A stretch of 64,000 bases of DNA from Rhizobium sp. P40RR-XXII (GTDB lineage: Bacteria > Pseudomonadota > Alphaproteobacteria > Rhizobiales > Rhizobiaceae), in contig NZ_JABAII010000017.1 of assembly GCF_012641405.1 (NCBI RefSeq), forward strand, positions 83,276-147,275. Reading direction: 5' to 3'. The notes below the pieces were generated by a model. That model was not told the origin of the DNA. It saw only the letters and a list, made by a program, of their open reading frames with translations, and did no database searches. Position 1 is the first letter of the stretch; each line of letters starts with the position of its first letter. Shown in pieces: positions 28,962 through 37,364 of this stretch. Made by a program: the position numbers and the translations under genes.

Positions 28962-29585
28962 CTATTTTTTCGGGACGGCTTTCGGCTTCGGTTGATACAG
29001 ACGCCGTTTGACATTCGAGCGCAAAGCATTGCGGAGATCTTTATCCGCCATCGACAGGTCGAACCATTCCGGATCAAAGTATCCACCGCACCAACGAATG
29101 GTTTCGGCATATTCGGGATCTTCCCGGTCGGCGATGATCTCTAAGAACCGCTCATATCCCGACACGCCGCCGACATCTTCGGGCGGTCGCGCCCTTGCGC
29201 CGGCGACGCAGCTACCGTGTTTGGGCGCAGAGCCGAGCGCCAAGAACTCCTCTACCGCGACAGTGTGCCGCCAGCCATCCCCGAAATCATAATGGTAGCT
29301 GAAGACGGCACCTTGTTCGAAGTCCAGCAAGCGAACCTCTGTCTGATCGAAGACGCGAGGATCGTCATCGCTCGCATCCTCCATTAGCGTCTCGACGTCA
29401 CCATACCGCAGGCCGCCGATGCGGAATTCATAGAGATGATAGTCCCACCAGTTGAATGCAGCCTGAATTCCGCAATGCAGATGCTCCAGGTTCCAGTGGA
29501 CCGGCAGGACCAGACGGCGCCAGACGTCCGGCTCGATCTCATCGATGGAGACTCTGATCTGCACAGCGTTTGCGGCTTTGAACAT
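28962..29585 (-). CDS. Plasmid pRiA4b ORF-3 family protein
   Basis: About 207 residues from the ATG at 29585; a TTG at 29651 would add 22 residues with no homology-like features. The whole protein matches the family first seen on plasmid pRiA4b of Agrobacterium rhizogenes. The pattern is VQIRVSIDEIEPDVWRRLVL near the start, HCGIQAAFNWWDYHLYEF, the centre FSYHYDFGDGWRH, and CVAGARARPPEDVGG with GYERFLEII. The DFGDxWxH core is invariant in the family. Molecular function is not known. The family is widespread on plasmids and integrative elements, consistent with the tra region at the right end. Confidence 0.92.
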   Translation of the reverse strand: MFKAANAVQIRVSIDEIEPDVWRRLVLPVHWNLEHLHCGIQAAFNWWDYHLYEFRIGGLRYGDVETLMEDASDDDPRVFDQTEVRLLDFEQGAVFSYHYDFGDGWRHTVAVEEFLALGSAPKHGSCVAGARARPPEDVGGVSGYERFLEIIADREDPEYAETIRWCGGYFDPEWFDLSMADKDLRNALRSNVKRRLYQPKPKAVPKK

Positions 29586-29740
29586 GGCACGAATGAACAA
29601 GGTTGGCGGAGGATCGTCAAGACGATAGCTCCATTGTGGCGCTGTATTCAAATTGGAGCGTCCCTGATGACGATCTCCGCCGGCTTGTGCAGCCGTCGAC
29701 GCTTCCTATCTTTGATGTAACCTCGAACTGGAGCATCGCC

Positions 29741-29917
29741 ATGGACCGAAGCGCGGACGATACCCTGTCGGAATTCTACATTGAGATTCTCCCGCCGGAG
29801 CGAGAAGAGACATACACGTCGGATGCAAGGACATGCCCGTGTTGTCGGAAATTGCGTCCAGTGTCGAGGATGGATGACGATGGCTGCGGGATCTGCGACG
29901 AATGCCTGGCACCGTGA
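29741..29917 (+). CDS. Small zinc-ribbon-like protein
   Basis: A 58-residue protein from ATG 29741 with a TGGAG sequence ahead of it; the same frame is open from 29603 but that part overlaps the opposite gene. The C-terminal half has CPCC, then about 15 residues later CGICDEC, a likely four-Cys zinc knuckle. The N-terminal half is acidic. Similar tiny plasmid proteins exist in rhizobia. Function unknown. Its stop overlaps the next start. Confidence 0.5.
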   Translation: MDRSADDTLSEFYIEILPPEREETYTSDARTCPCCRKLRPVSRMDDDGCGICDECLAP

Positions 29918-30240
29918 TCGCCGGCAGCGAAACACCAGCTGTTCTAGCGGCGTTCGAAGACGCGCTTGCGAAATTGCCCGACGGCTATGTTGGCGGAAAT
30001 TTTGATAATCGACCCTGGGGCGTGACCGTCAAGCGGTCGGAGGATGGCAAACGGAGCTGGCTCTATGGCGAGGAGAGGAAGGGGGCGAGCCCAATGGCTG
30101 ACGTCCCTGCCAATAGTTCCGTGATCCGTTATCCCTATCTTTGGGCGTGCCAACGCCACAAGGGAGTATATCAACGGCGACCGTGCCGACCAATTCAAGA
30201 ACCTGCGGGTGTCACAAACCAATCTCGGCGACTGGTTTGA
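29902..30240 (+). CDS. Small hypothetical protein, probably C-terminally damaged
   Basis: The ATG at 29902 overlaps the end of the preceding small gene. The first 60 residues (FEDALAKLPDGYVGGNFDNR, then GVTVKRSEDGKRSWLYGEE) resemble a short rhizobial family that continues with a conserved beta-strand tail. Here the similarity stops near 30085, and the remaining residues (basic and low-quality) look out of frame. It may be a fragment joined to the next fragment by a deletion. Function unknown. Confidence 0.45.
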   Translation: MPGTVIAGSETPAVLAAFEDALAKLPDGYVGGNFDNRPWGVTVKRSEDGKRSWLYGEERKGASPMADVPANSSVIRYPYLWACQRHKGVYQRRPCRPIQEPAGVTNQSRRLV

Positions 30241-30463
30241 ACTGATCGATAACCTCGTCAGTGGCGAAGACCGGTACCTGTTTGCCTGCCATTTGGCCGA
30301 ATTCGGCTATGCCATCGGCGACCTTGCCGACTACGCGGCAGAACTCACCGAGGATTCTTATCAGCTTCCCAAAAATATCGTGACTTATTTCGATTTCGAG
30401 CGGGCTTGGCCTGGACATGGTCCTCTGCGCGGGCGCGGCAAACGTTGGAGCTGCCATCGCTGA
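30123..30463 (+). pseudogene. 5'-truncated gene fragment, possibly ArdA-like
   Basis: A frame opens after a TGA at 30122 with no convincing start; the first start-type codon is a GTG at 30209. The reading (ANATREYINGDRADQFKNL, then DLADYAAELTEDSYQLP, then YFDFERAW) is protein-like. The ending recalls the C-terminal part of ArdA antirestriction proteins (AELxED..., YxDYE). That resemblance is weak. The last residues after FDFERAW look frameshifted. I regard it as the rear part of a broken accessory gene. Confidence 0.3.
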
Positions 30464-30517
30464 TAACCGATGAGCACCGCTTGGCCAAGCAAGGATAAAA
30501 AATAGGCAATTTGAGAA

Positions 30518-30547
30518 CGTCTGAAAAATTAGGCAGTCATTCAGACG
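30518..30547. promoter_or_regulatory. 8-bp inverted repeat upstream of the MarR gene
   Basis: CGTCTGAA (30518-30525) and TTCAGACG (30540-30547) are perfect complements with a 14-base spacer. It may be a terminator for the upstream fragments or part of the MarR control region. Confidence 0.4.
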
Positions 30548-30553
30548 ATGTAC

Positions 30554-30593
30554 TTGACATCGTCAATCATAATGTAGTTGACTTACTCAATCA
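30554..30593. promoter_or_regulatory. Paired TTGAC...TCAATCA operators of the MarR-SDR operon
   Basis: Two sites, TTGACATCGTCAATCA (30554-30569) and TTGACTTACTCAATCA (30578-30593), repeat directly with 24-bp spacing. Each contains a palindrome, TTGAC-ATC-GTCAA in the first and TTGA-CTTAC-TCAA in the second. They lie just ahead of the MarR gene. This is the usual layout of a MarR autoregulated operator; binding is inferred. Confidence 0.6.
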
Positions 30594-30616
30594 AAACATC
30601 GGGGATGCGGATCTGC

Positions 30617-31147
30617 ATGGTGGATACGTCTGAACACGTCGAAGAGATATGGCCTGGTGAGGGGCTTGTCGTCTCACCCGATACTGTCGACCTTGACGTC
30701 CTCAACGACACCTTCAGTTTCTTCGTCCGAAGTCTCAGCATCGAGGTCAGCCGCGACTGGGATGCGCGGATCAGCGACATTGACGAGATGCGTGGGACCG
30801 GCAAGGTGACAGCCCTGTTCCTGATCAGCAAGTATCCCGGCATTCATCCGTCAACCATAGCGCAGGTGAGTTCGAAGGATCGCGCCGAGATCGCCCGGCT
30901 GCTGACCGGAATGGAGAAGGCGGGATTGATCTATCGCAAGGCCGGGCGCAGGGATTCCCGCTCCTGGTCCCTGTTCATCACCGAAAAGGGCGAAAGCTCG
31001 CTCAGCGAGATCCGTCAGCGCATCCGCCAATCAAGAGATTTCCTGGCTGATATTTTGGATGAGGAATACGATCAGGCCATGGCGCTGTTGCGAAAAATCT
31101 ATTGGCGCCTCGTCATGACGCCACGTCCGCCTGGAGGTCGGCCATGA
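30617..31147 (+). CDS. MarR-family transcriptional regulator
   Basis: The ATG at 30617 (MVDTSEHVEEIW) is one choice; an ATG at 30605 in the same frame adds four residues. About 176 residues. The winged helix spans roughly residues 65-130: TALFLISKYPGIHPSTIAQV, the recognition helix DRAEIARLLTGMEKAGLI, then the wing RKAGRRDSRSWSLFITEKG. It heads an apparent operon, and its stop codon overlaps the ATG of the next SDR gene (ATGA), so the two are translationally coupled. Two palindromic sites sit just upstream. It probably controls the SDR and perhaps the transporter/oxidase genes that follow. Confidence 0.88.
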   Translation: MVDTSEHVEEIWPGEGLVVSPDTVDLDVLNDTFSFFVRSLSIEVSRDWDARISDIDEMRGTGKVTALFLISKYPGIHPSTIAQVSSKDRAEIARLLTGMEKAGLIYRKAGRRDSRSWSLFITEKGESSLSEIRQRIRQSRDFLADILDEEYDQAMALLRKIYWRLVMTPRPPGGRP

Positions 31148-31833
31148 AAGACGACAGGGTTGCTCTTATCACCGGCGCCCGGCGAGGCATCGGGCGGGCC
31201 ATTGCTCATCGGTTGCAGGTCGACGGCTGGAAACTTTCTCTTGGCTTGCGAGACGGCCTGCAAGATTGGGGCCTCGATCCCGCCGTCCAGACAGTTGCCT
31301 ATGACGCCGCGCAGGGTGGCGAGGACAAATGGGTCGCCACGGCCCTCGATCGGTTCGGACGGATTGACGCCGTCATCGCCAATGCCGGCATCATGATCCC
31401 AAAGTCGGTGGTCGAGATCGACGACGAGGATCTTGAGGCCATGTGGGCCGTCAACGTTCGGGCGCCACAACGACTGGCCCGCGCTGCTTTTCCGGCGCTC
31501 GAGAAATCCGGCAAGGGGCGGGTTGTGATCATCGCCTCGCTGTCGGGCAAGCGTGTCGCCTCGGTGCAATCCTCTGCCTATGCGATGACCAAGCACGCCG
31601 CCGTGGCACTGGCGCACGGATTGCGGCAGGCAGGTTTCGACCAGGGCATCCGGGCAACAGCCATATGTCCGGGTTTCGTTTCCAGCGACATGGGAAAGTC
31701 CCTTATGCCGGACATGGATACAATGACCACCCCGGCGGAGATCGCTGACGTCGTAGCGATGGCGATCGATCTGCCGAACCGGGCAAGCGTTGCCGAGATC
31801 GCAGTCAATTGTCGGGCGGAGCAGTCATATTGA
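31144..31833 (+). CDS. SDR-family NAD(P)-dependent oxidoreductase
   Basis: The ATG at 31144 overlaps the MarR stop as ATGA. A 229-residue classical SDR. The cofactor site is ITGARRGIGRAIA, the structural motif is VIANAGIM, the Ser is in IIASLSGKR, and the catalytic Tyr and Lys are in SAYAMTKHA. ICPGFVSSDM follows. It is cytoplasmic. Its operon position before a transporter and four flavin oxidases suggests it reduces or oxidises an alcohol or carbonyl intermediate of the same pathway; the substrate is not readable. Confidence 0.9.
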   Translation: MKDDRVALITGARRGIGRAIAHRLQVDGWKLSLGLRDGLQDWGLDPAVQTVAYDAAQGGEDKWVATALDRFGRIDAVIANAGIMIPKSVVEIDDEDLEAMWAVNVRAPQRLARAAFPALEKSGKGRVVIIASLSGKRVASVQSSAYAMTKHAAVALAHGLRQAGFDQGIRATAICPGFVSSDMGKSLMPDMDTMTTPAEIADVVAMAIDLPNRASVAEIAVNCRAEQSY

Positions 31834-32074
31834 GAGCCTCGCGGCCAGCCCGGTAGGGATGGTTGCGAAATGACAAAAGCGGCTGCGATCGCGATGCCGG
31901 CCGCCAACAAGAGAAGTCAGTCGACGCCTGAACTGCGGCGTCGGAACTGATCTAGAAAGGCCGCTGCCTTTCCCCTGGGAGTCAAGGAGAGATCCGTCCG
32001 CTGGAATGCGGACGGGGTGATGCCGCGCGACATTCCGTGAAGCCAACACTCTATAACAAAGGGAACAGTTCATC

Positions 32075-33724
32075 ATGACGCTTAATCCATTTCATGCCAA
32101 CCGACGCCAGGTGCTCGCCATGCTCGGTATCGGTGCCGCCGGGGCTGCCATGCCAGGTCTGCTCGGTTCAGGCGCAGCCTTCGCCAAGGAAGAGCCCAAG
32201 GGCCAGACCGTTCTCGGCTTCTCGCAGGAGCCGACGGTCTTCAATCCGCATCTTCTGCACATCGAAGTCGATGAGGGCATCTATTTCGCGATCTTCGATC
32301 CGCTTTTCGGCGTCGACGACAAGGGCGGTTTCTTCCCATGCCTGGCGGCCGAGGTCCCGACCGTCGCCAATGGCGGCATTTCTGCCGACGGCCTGAAATG
32401 GCATCTGAAGCTGCGCGACGGGGTCACCTGGCATGATGGCAAGCCGTTCACCGCCGAGGACGTCAAGTTCACCCTCGAGCTGCTCGTCAACCCGAAATTC
32501 AACAGCTGGCGTCACACCGGCCACGATCTCGTCCGCGACCTGACCGTCGTCTCGCCGACCGAGTTGACGTGGATGATGGCCAAGCCCTACGCGCCTTATG
32601 CGTCGATCCTCGCCTCGACCTTCATCGTGCCGAAGCACGCCTTCGACGGCCAGGCTGACCTGAACAATACGCCGTTCAACAACGCACCTGTCGGTACCGG
32701 CGTCTACAAATGGAAGAACCGCGTCGCCGGTGACTACATCGAGCTCGAGGCCAACACCGCCTATTACGGCGATGGGCCCTATGTGAAGAGCCTGATCGTC
32801 AAATACATTCCCGACCTGACTGTCATGTACGCCCAGTTCAAGACCGGCGACCTCGACGTCACCGGCCTGCAGGGCATCAGCGCCGAGCACTACGACGAGG
32901 CCTCGAAGCTTGCCGACCGCACGGTCGTTAAGGCCCCCGGCAGCCCGATCGAAACGCTATCGCTGAACCTCGGCCTGCCTGTCTTCCAGGACAAGGCCGT
33001 GCGCCAGGCGCTCTACATGGCGATCGACAAGGCCTCGATCATCGATGCTCTCTACTTCGGTCTTCCCGTCGCAACTGAAAGCTACATGCCGCAGCAGGCC
33101 TTCTACTACAATCCGGACCTGCCGAAGCACGAGTTCAACATCGACAAGGCAAACGCGCTTCTCGACAGCGCTGGCTGGACCAGGGGCTCTGACGGCGTTC
33201 GCGCGAAGAACGGCCTGCGCCTGTCGTTCGAGAATTCGACGACAGTCGGCAATCACCTGCGCGAGCAGATGCAGCAGTTCATGCAGCAGACCTTCGCCCA
33301 GATCGGCGCCGAAATGACGATCCGCAACATGCCACCGGCCGTCATGTGGGGCGACAACTGGATGATGTCGCAGTTCCAGAGCGCGATCGCCGGCATTGTC
33401 TTCCTGACCGGCGGCGATCCGGATACGTCCGACTATTTCTCGTCGAAGGCGATCCCGGCCCAGGGCGGCTCGGGCCAGAACACCTGGCAGTGGAAGAGCG
33501 AGGAAGTCGACAAGCTGCTCACGGACGGCGCGCAGGTCTTCGTTCCGGAAGAGCGCAAGAAGATCTACGTGAAGATGCAGGAGCTCGTTCGCGAAGAGCT
33601 GCCCTTCCTGCCGCTGCACCAGTTCACCGACTTGCGCGGTTACAAGAAGGGCTTCGAGGGATTTGTTCCGAACGTCAACGTCCGGATCGACACCTGGAAC
33701 GTCAACAGCTGGCGCTGGAGCTAA
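32075..33724 (+). CDS. ABC transporter periplasmic binding protein, peptide/opine class (SBP_bac_5)
   Basis: A 549-residue family-5 solute-binding protein. The N-terminus has a twin-arginine-type signal (ANRRQVLAMLGIGAAGAA to GAAFAKEE). Family landmarks follow: EPTVFNPHL, LAAEVP, LKWHLKLRDGVTWHDGKPFT with AEDVKFTLELL, and KPAGPI-like PGSPIETLSLNLGLPVF. Near the C-terminus are YKKGFEGFVPN and WRWS. Such proteins capture oligopeptides, opines, glutathione or related compounds in the periplasm. It leads the transporter set and is followed by a strong hairpin, then two permeases and a fused double ATPase. The 240 bp before it (31834-32074) show no gene and probably hold its own promoter. Confidence 0.94.
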   Translation: MTLNPFHANRRQVLAMLGIGAAGAAMPGLLGSGAAFAKEEPKGQTVLGFSQEPTVFNPHLLHIEVDEGIYFAIFDPLFGVDDKGGFFPCLAAEVPTVANGGISADGLKWHLKLRDGVTWHDGKPFTAEDVKFTLELLVNPKFNSWRHTGHDLVRDLTVVSPTELTWMMAKPYAPYASILASTFIVPKHAFDGQADLNNTPFNNAPVGTGVYKWKNRVAGDYIELEANTAYYGDGPYVKSLIVKYIPDLTVMYAQFKTGDLDVTGLQGISAEHYDEASKLADRTVVKAPGSPIETLSLNLGLPVFQDKAVRQALYMAIDKASIIDALYFGLPVATESYMPQQAFYYNPDLPKHEFNIDKANALLDSAGWTRGSDGVRAKNGLRLSFENSTTVGNHLREQMQQFMQQTFAQIGAEMTIRNMPPAVMWGDNWMMSQFQSAIAGIVFLTGGDPDTSDYFSSKAIPAQGGSGQNTWQWKSEEVDKLLTDGAQVFVPEERKKIYVKMQELVREELPFLPLHQFTDLRGYKKGFEGFVPNVNVRIDTWNVNSWRWS

Positions 33725-33732
33725 CGTCGTCC

Positions 33733-33752
33733 GTCGGGCCTTCAGGCCCGAC
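33733..33752 (+). terminator. Hairpin between the binding-protein and permease genes
   Basis: GTCGGGCC, loop TTCA, GGCCCGAC. It lies eight bases after the binding-protein stop. Hairpins here commonly stabilise the upstream mRNA or partly terminate, giving more binding protein than permease. Confidence 0.65.
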
Positions 33753-33783
33753 GCTCTTCACTTGGTAAAACGGAGATCGACCG

Positions 33784-34734
33784 ATGACACGTTTTCTCCT
33801 CGGCAGATTGGGTCAGAGTTTCATCTTGCTGTTCGTCATTTCGCTGATCGGCTTTTGCGTCCTGATGCTTGCGCCCGGCGGTCCGATGTCGAAGTTCGCG
33901 CTCACGCCTGGCATCAGCAAGGCGGACCTCGATCGCATCGCGCACCAGATGGGTCTGGATCGGCCAATCTTGATCCAGTATCTCGATTGGCTCTGGGGCT
34001 TGGTGCGTGGCGATTGGGGCCGGTCGTTCCGCGACGGGCGTCCGGTACTGACGATCATCGGCGAACACCTCTTCGCGACGCTGCTGCTGATGGGTAGCTC
34101 AACGGCGATCGCCATCGGTCTTGGTACCTGGATTGGCATGAAGAGTGCTATTAAGCGCTATTCGATCTTCGACCATACGATGACGATCGGTACGATGATC
34201 GCGCTCTCCATCCCGACCTTCTGGTTCGGACTGGTGGCGATCTACATCTTTGCGCTCGATCTTGGATGGTTCCCGGCCGGCAACATGTACACTGTGGGCA
34301 ATGAGACGGCGCTCGACTATCTGCACCACCTCGTCCTGCCCTCCGCCGTCCTCGCGCTCGTCAACGTTGCCATCTGGAGCCGTTACATGCGTTCCTCGAT
34401 GCTGGAGGCGATCGGCCAGGAATTCGTCAACACAGCCCGGGCGAAAGGCGTTCCCGAGCGCATCGTCATGCGGCGGCACGTCGCCCGAAACGCCATGCTG
34501 CCGATGATCACGCTCGCCGGCATGCAGCTGCCGCAGCTGCTCGGTGGTGCGCTGGTCGCCGAAACTGTTTTCACCTGGCCGGGAATGGGGCGCCTCTTCC
34601 TCGATAGTCTGGGTTACAGCGACTATCCCGTCATTATGGGCCTGCTGATGTTCTCGGCGATCCTTACGGTTGTCGGCAGCCTTCTGGCCGATCTGTTGAC
34701 CGCCTTCATCGACCCCCGAATTCGGCTGGCATGA
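33784..34734 (+). CDS. ABC transporter permease, DppB/OppB type
   Basis: A 316-residue inner-membrane protein with six predicted helices. The N-terminus MTRFLLGRLGQSFILLFVIS and the motif LGLDRPILIQYLDWLWGLVRGDWG-like (MGLDRPILIQYLDW) are typical of DppB. The permease coupling loop is NTARAKGVPERIVMRRHVARN. The C-terminal VAETVFTWPGMGRL is also typical. Length is normal. It pairs with the downstream DppC-type permease to form the channel for the 32-kb binding protein's ligand. Confidence 0.95.
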   Translation: MTRFLLGRLGQSFILLFVISLIGFCVLMLAPGGPMSKFALTPGISKADLDRIAHQMGLDRPILIQYLDWLWGLVRGDWGRSFRDGRPVLTIIGEHLFATLLLMGSSTAIAIGLGTWIGMKSAIKRYSIFDHTMTIGTMIALSIPTFWFGLVAIYIFALDLGWFPAGNMYTVGNETALDYLHHLVLPSAVLALVNVAIWSRYMRSSMLEAIGQEFVNTARAKGVPERIVMRRHVARNAMLPMITLAGMQLPQLLGGALVAETVFTWPGMGRLFLDSLGYSDYPVIMGLLMFSAILTVVGSLLADLLTAFIDPRIRLA

Positions 34735-34744
34735 GGATCGAACG

Positions 34745-35623
34745 ATGACAATTGCTTCTACAGATGCTTTCGTTCCCACGCGCTCGCGCAATCGGGTCTT
34801 GCGGCGCTTTATGTATCACAAGCTTGCCGTCTTCGGCTTCGTCGTGGTCTGCGCCCTTATCCTTGCCAGCATATTCGGCCCGGGCCTGATCCCTTACGAT
34901 CAATTGCACATCGATCTCCGGGCCAGGAACGCTCCGCCATTTTCCGGCGCGCATATCTTCGGCACCGATCCGCTCGGCCGCGATGTTGCTGCACGCCTCT
35001 TCATGGCGGGCCGCGTGTCACTCGCCGCCGGTGTTGCAGCGATGGTCATTTCGACGATATTCGGCACCGTCGTCGGCACGATATCCGGCTACTACAGTGG
35101 CCGCGTCGGTGCCGTCCTGATGCGTATCGTCGATGGCTTCCTCGCCTATCCGAGCGTGTTCCTGATGTTGACGCTCGCCGCCTTTATCAAGCCTAGCCCG
35201 GTCATGATTACTGTGATCATCGCTATTACCAGCTGGATGCAGGTTGCCCGCGTCGTCGATGCGGAGGTACGCTCGCTCCGGCACCGGGAATTCGTGCTGG
35301 CTGCGACGATGCTCGGGCTGACGCCGAACCGGGTGATGTTCCGGGAAATCCTGCCCAATGTCATGGGCCCGATCATCGTCTCGGCGACGTTGACCATCGC
35401 CAACGCCATCCTGCTCGAAGCCTACATCTCCTTCCTCGGCTATGGGATCCAGCCGCCTTTACCGTCCTGGGGCAACATGCTGAATGGCGCGCAGCAGTAT
35501 CTGCAGACGGCGCCGTGGCTCGCCATTGTCCCCGGCATTGCCATCACGTTGGCTGTTACCGGCTTCAACTTCATCGGCGACGGGCTGCGCGACGCTCTGG
35601 ACGTGCGGGGTGACATTCAATGA
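34745..35623 (+). CDS. ABC transporter permease, DppC/OppC type
   Basis: A 292-residue permease. Features of the DppC branch are the N-terminal single helix, HIFGTDPLGRDVAARLFMAG near residue 75, the coupling loop VRSLRHREFVLAATMLGLTP and the ending SFLGYGIQPPLPSWGNML. It starts ten bases after the previous gene. Its stop overlaps the start of the ATPase gene (ATGATG), indicating translational coupling. Confidence 0.95.
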   Translation: MTIASTDAFVPTRSRNRVLRRFMYHKLAVFGFVVVCALILASIFGPGLIPYDQLHIDLRARNAPPFSGAHIFGTDPLGRDVAARLFMAGRVSLAAGVAAMVISTIFGTVVGTISGYYSGRVGAVLMRIVDGFLAYPSVFLMLTLAAFIKPSPVMITVIIAITSWMQVARVVDAEVRSLRHREFVLAATMLGLTPNRVMFREILPNVMGPIIVSATLTIANAILLEAYISFLGYGIQPPLPSWGNMLNGAQQYLQTAPWLAIVPGIAITLAVTGFNFIGDGLRDALDVRGDIQ

Positions 35624-37296
35624 TGACGTCTCGCGCCGACCAGGATGCCGAATCCACTGCCGCCACGACGGAGGTTTCCCTGAAATCCGTACTGACCATC
35701 GACAACCTGACGGTTGCCCTACCGAAGGTCGCCGACCGAAGCTATGCCGTCGAAGGCATTTCCTTCTCGCTCGAGGCGGGTGAGATTCTCTGCATCGTCG
35801 GGGAATCCGGATCGGGCAAGTCGGTGACCGCCAACGCTATCATGGGCCTGCTGCCGCCGCCGCTGACGATCGAGAGCGGTTCGATCACCCTGCATGGTCG
35901 TAATATCGCGACGCTGACGGCGAAAGAGCGGACCAGCCTGAACGGCCGCGTCGTTTCGATGATCTTCCAGGATCCGCTTTCGGCGCTGAACCCGCTGATG
36001 ACGGTAGGACAACAGATCGAGGAGGTCATGCTGACCCACCCCGATGTCGCGCCCCCAAACCGTTGGGCGCGTGTGATCGAGCTTCTGGAGATCGTCGGTC
36101 TGCCCAGTCCGCCGGCGATCGCACATCAATATCCGTTCCGGCTTTCGGGCGGCCAGCGTCAGCGCGTGATGATTGCCATGGCTCTGGCGCTCGACCCGGA
36201 CATCTTGATCGCCGACGAGCCGACGACCGCCCTCGACGTCACGACGCAAGCCCAGATTCTCGAGATCATCAAGCGGCTGCAGCGGCAGAAAAAGATGTCG
36301 GTGATGTTCATCACCCATGATTTCGGCGTCGTCGCCGACATCGCCGACAAGGTGATCGTCATGGAGAAAGGGCATCTGGTGGAGCAAGGGACGGCCGACG
36401 AGGTGCTTCGCGCGCCCAAGGAGCCGTATACACAACGCTTGCTAGCGGCAATACCCACGATGCGCACCGAGGCGCGCGCCGCCGTCCGCGAGGGCAGCCC
36501 TGTCGTGCTCGATGTTCACAATGTCTGCAAGACCTACAAGACCGCCGGCGGGCTCTTCGGAAAGACGAGCATCGTGCTGGCGGTGAACGAGGTAAGTTTT
36601 CGGCTGAGAAAGGGTGAAACCATCGGCATCGTCGGCGAATCCGGTTCGGGCAAATCGACGCTCGGACGGATGGTGATGAAGCTGCTCGACAGTGACTCAG
36701 GCCGAATCGTGCTGGACGGTGGCGATATCTTACCGCTGAAGGAATCGCAGTTCCGCGCAAAGCGTCCCTACATCCAGATGGTCTTTCAGGACCCCTTCGC
36801 CTCGCTCAATCCGCGTCACTCGATCGAGCATTCCCTGATCTGCGGACCAATGACCTTCGGCATGTCGCGCGACGAGGCGCGCGCAAACGCGCTACGCCTG
36901 TTGAACCGGGTTGGACTGCCGGAGCAGGCGATGGACCGCTATCCGCACGAGTTCTCCGGCGGCCAGCGGCAGCGTATCGGCATTGCGCGGGCCTTGATGT
37001 TCAATCCCGTGCTGCTGATCGCGGACGAGGCGGTCTCTGCGCTCGATGTCTCGATCCAGGCACAGGTGCTGCAGCTTCTCGACGAGATCCAACAGGAGAC
37101 GCATGTGGCCATGTTGTTCATCACGCATGATCTGCGCGTTGCCAGCCAGATCTGCGACAACATCGCCGTCATGCAGCGTGGCCGCATCGTCGAACTCGCG
37201 CCGGCACACGAATTGTTCTCAGCTCCGAAGGATCCTTACACGCGGAGCCTTGTCGAAGCCATTCCGGGCTGGCGGGATTCGTCTTCGACGGCATGA
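35620..37296 (+). CDS. Fused double ABC ATPase (DppD-DppF type)
   Basis: A 558-residue protein carrying two complete ABC domains, as in YejF-like proteins. Domain 1 (about residues 25-290) has Walker A GESGSGKS, signature LSGGQRQRV, and ADEPTTALDV with the switch His in ITHDFG. A peptide-transporter-type tail EPYTQRLL follows. Domain 2 (about 300-555) has GESGSGKST, FSGGQRQRI, and ADEAVSALDVS with ITHDLR. Both look active. It energises the two permeases just upstream. The fusion of the usual D and F subunits is known in rhizobial oligopeptide and opine transporters. Confidence 0.95.
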   Translation: MMTSRADQDAESTAATTEVSLKSVLTIDNLTVALPKVADRSYAVEGISFSLEAGEILCIVGESGSGKSVTANAIMGLLPPPLTIESGSITLHGRNIATLTAKERTSLNGRVVSMIFQDPLSALNPLMTVGQQIEEVMLTHPDVAPPNRWARVIELLEIVGLPSPPAIAHQYPFRLSGGQRQRVMIAMALALDPDILIADEPTTALDVTTQAQILEIIKRLQRQKKMSVMFITHDFGVVADIADKVIVMEKGHLVEQGTADEVLRAPKEPYTQRLLAAIPTMRTEARAAVREGSPVVLDVHNVCKTYKTAGGLFGKTSIVLAVNEVSFRLRKGETIGIVGESGSGKSTLGRMVMKLLDSDSGRIVLDGGDILPLKESQFRAKRPYIQMVFQDPFASLNPRHSIEHSLICGPMTFGMSRDEARANALRLLNRVGLPEQAMDRYPHEFSGGQRQRIGIARALMFNPVLLIADEAVSALDVSIQAQVLQLLDEIQQETHVAMLFITHDLRVASQICDNIAVMQRGRIVELAPAHELFSAPKDPYTRSLVEAIPGWRDSSSTA

Positions 37297-37364
37297 CAAT
37301 CGTCGCGGCACGCTGCGGCAATACGAGAAACGGAGCACTCGCCTACGGGCAGAGGGACGGATAA

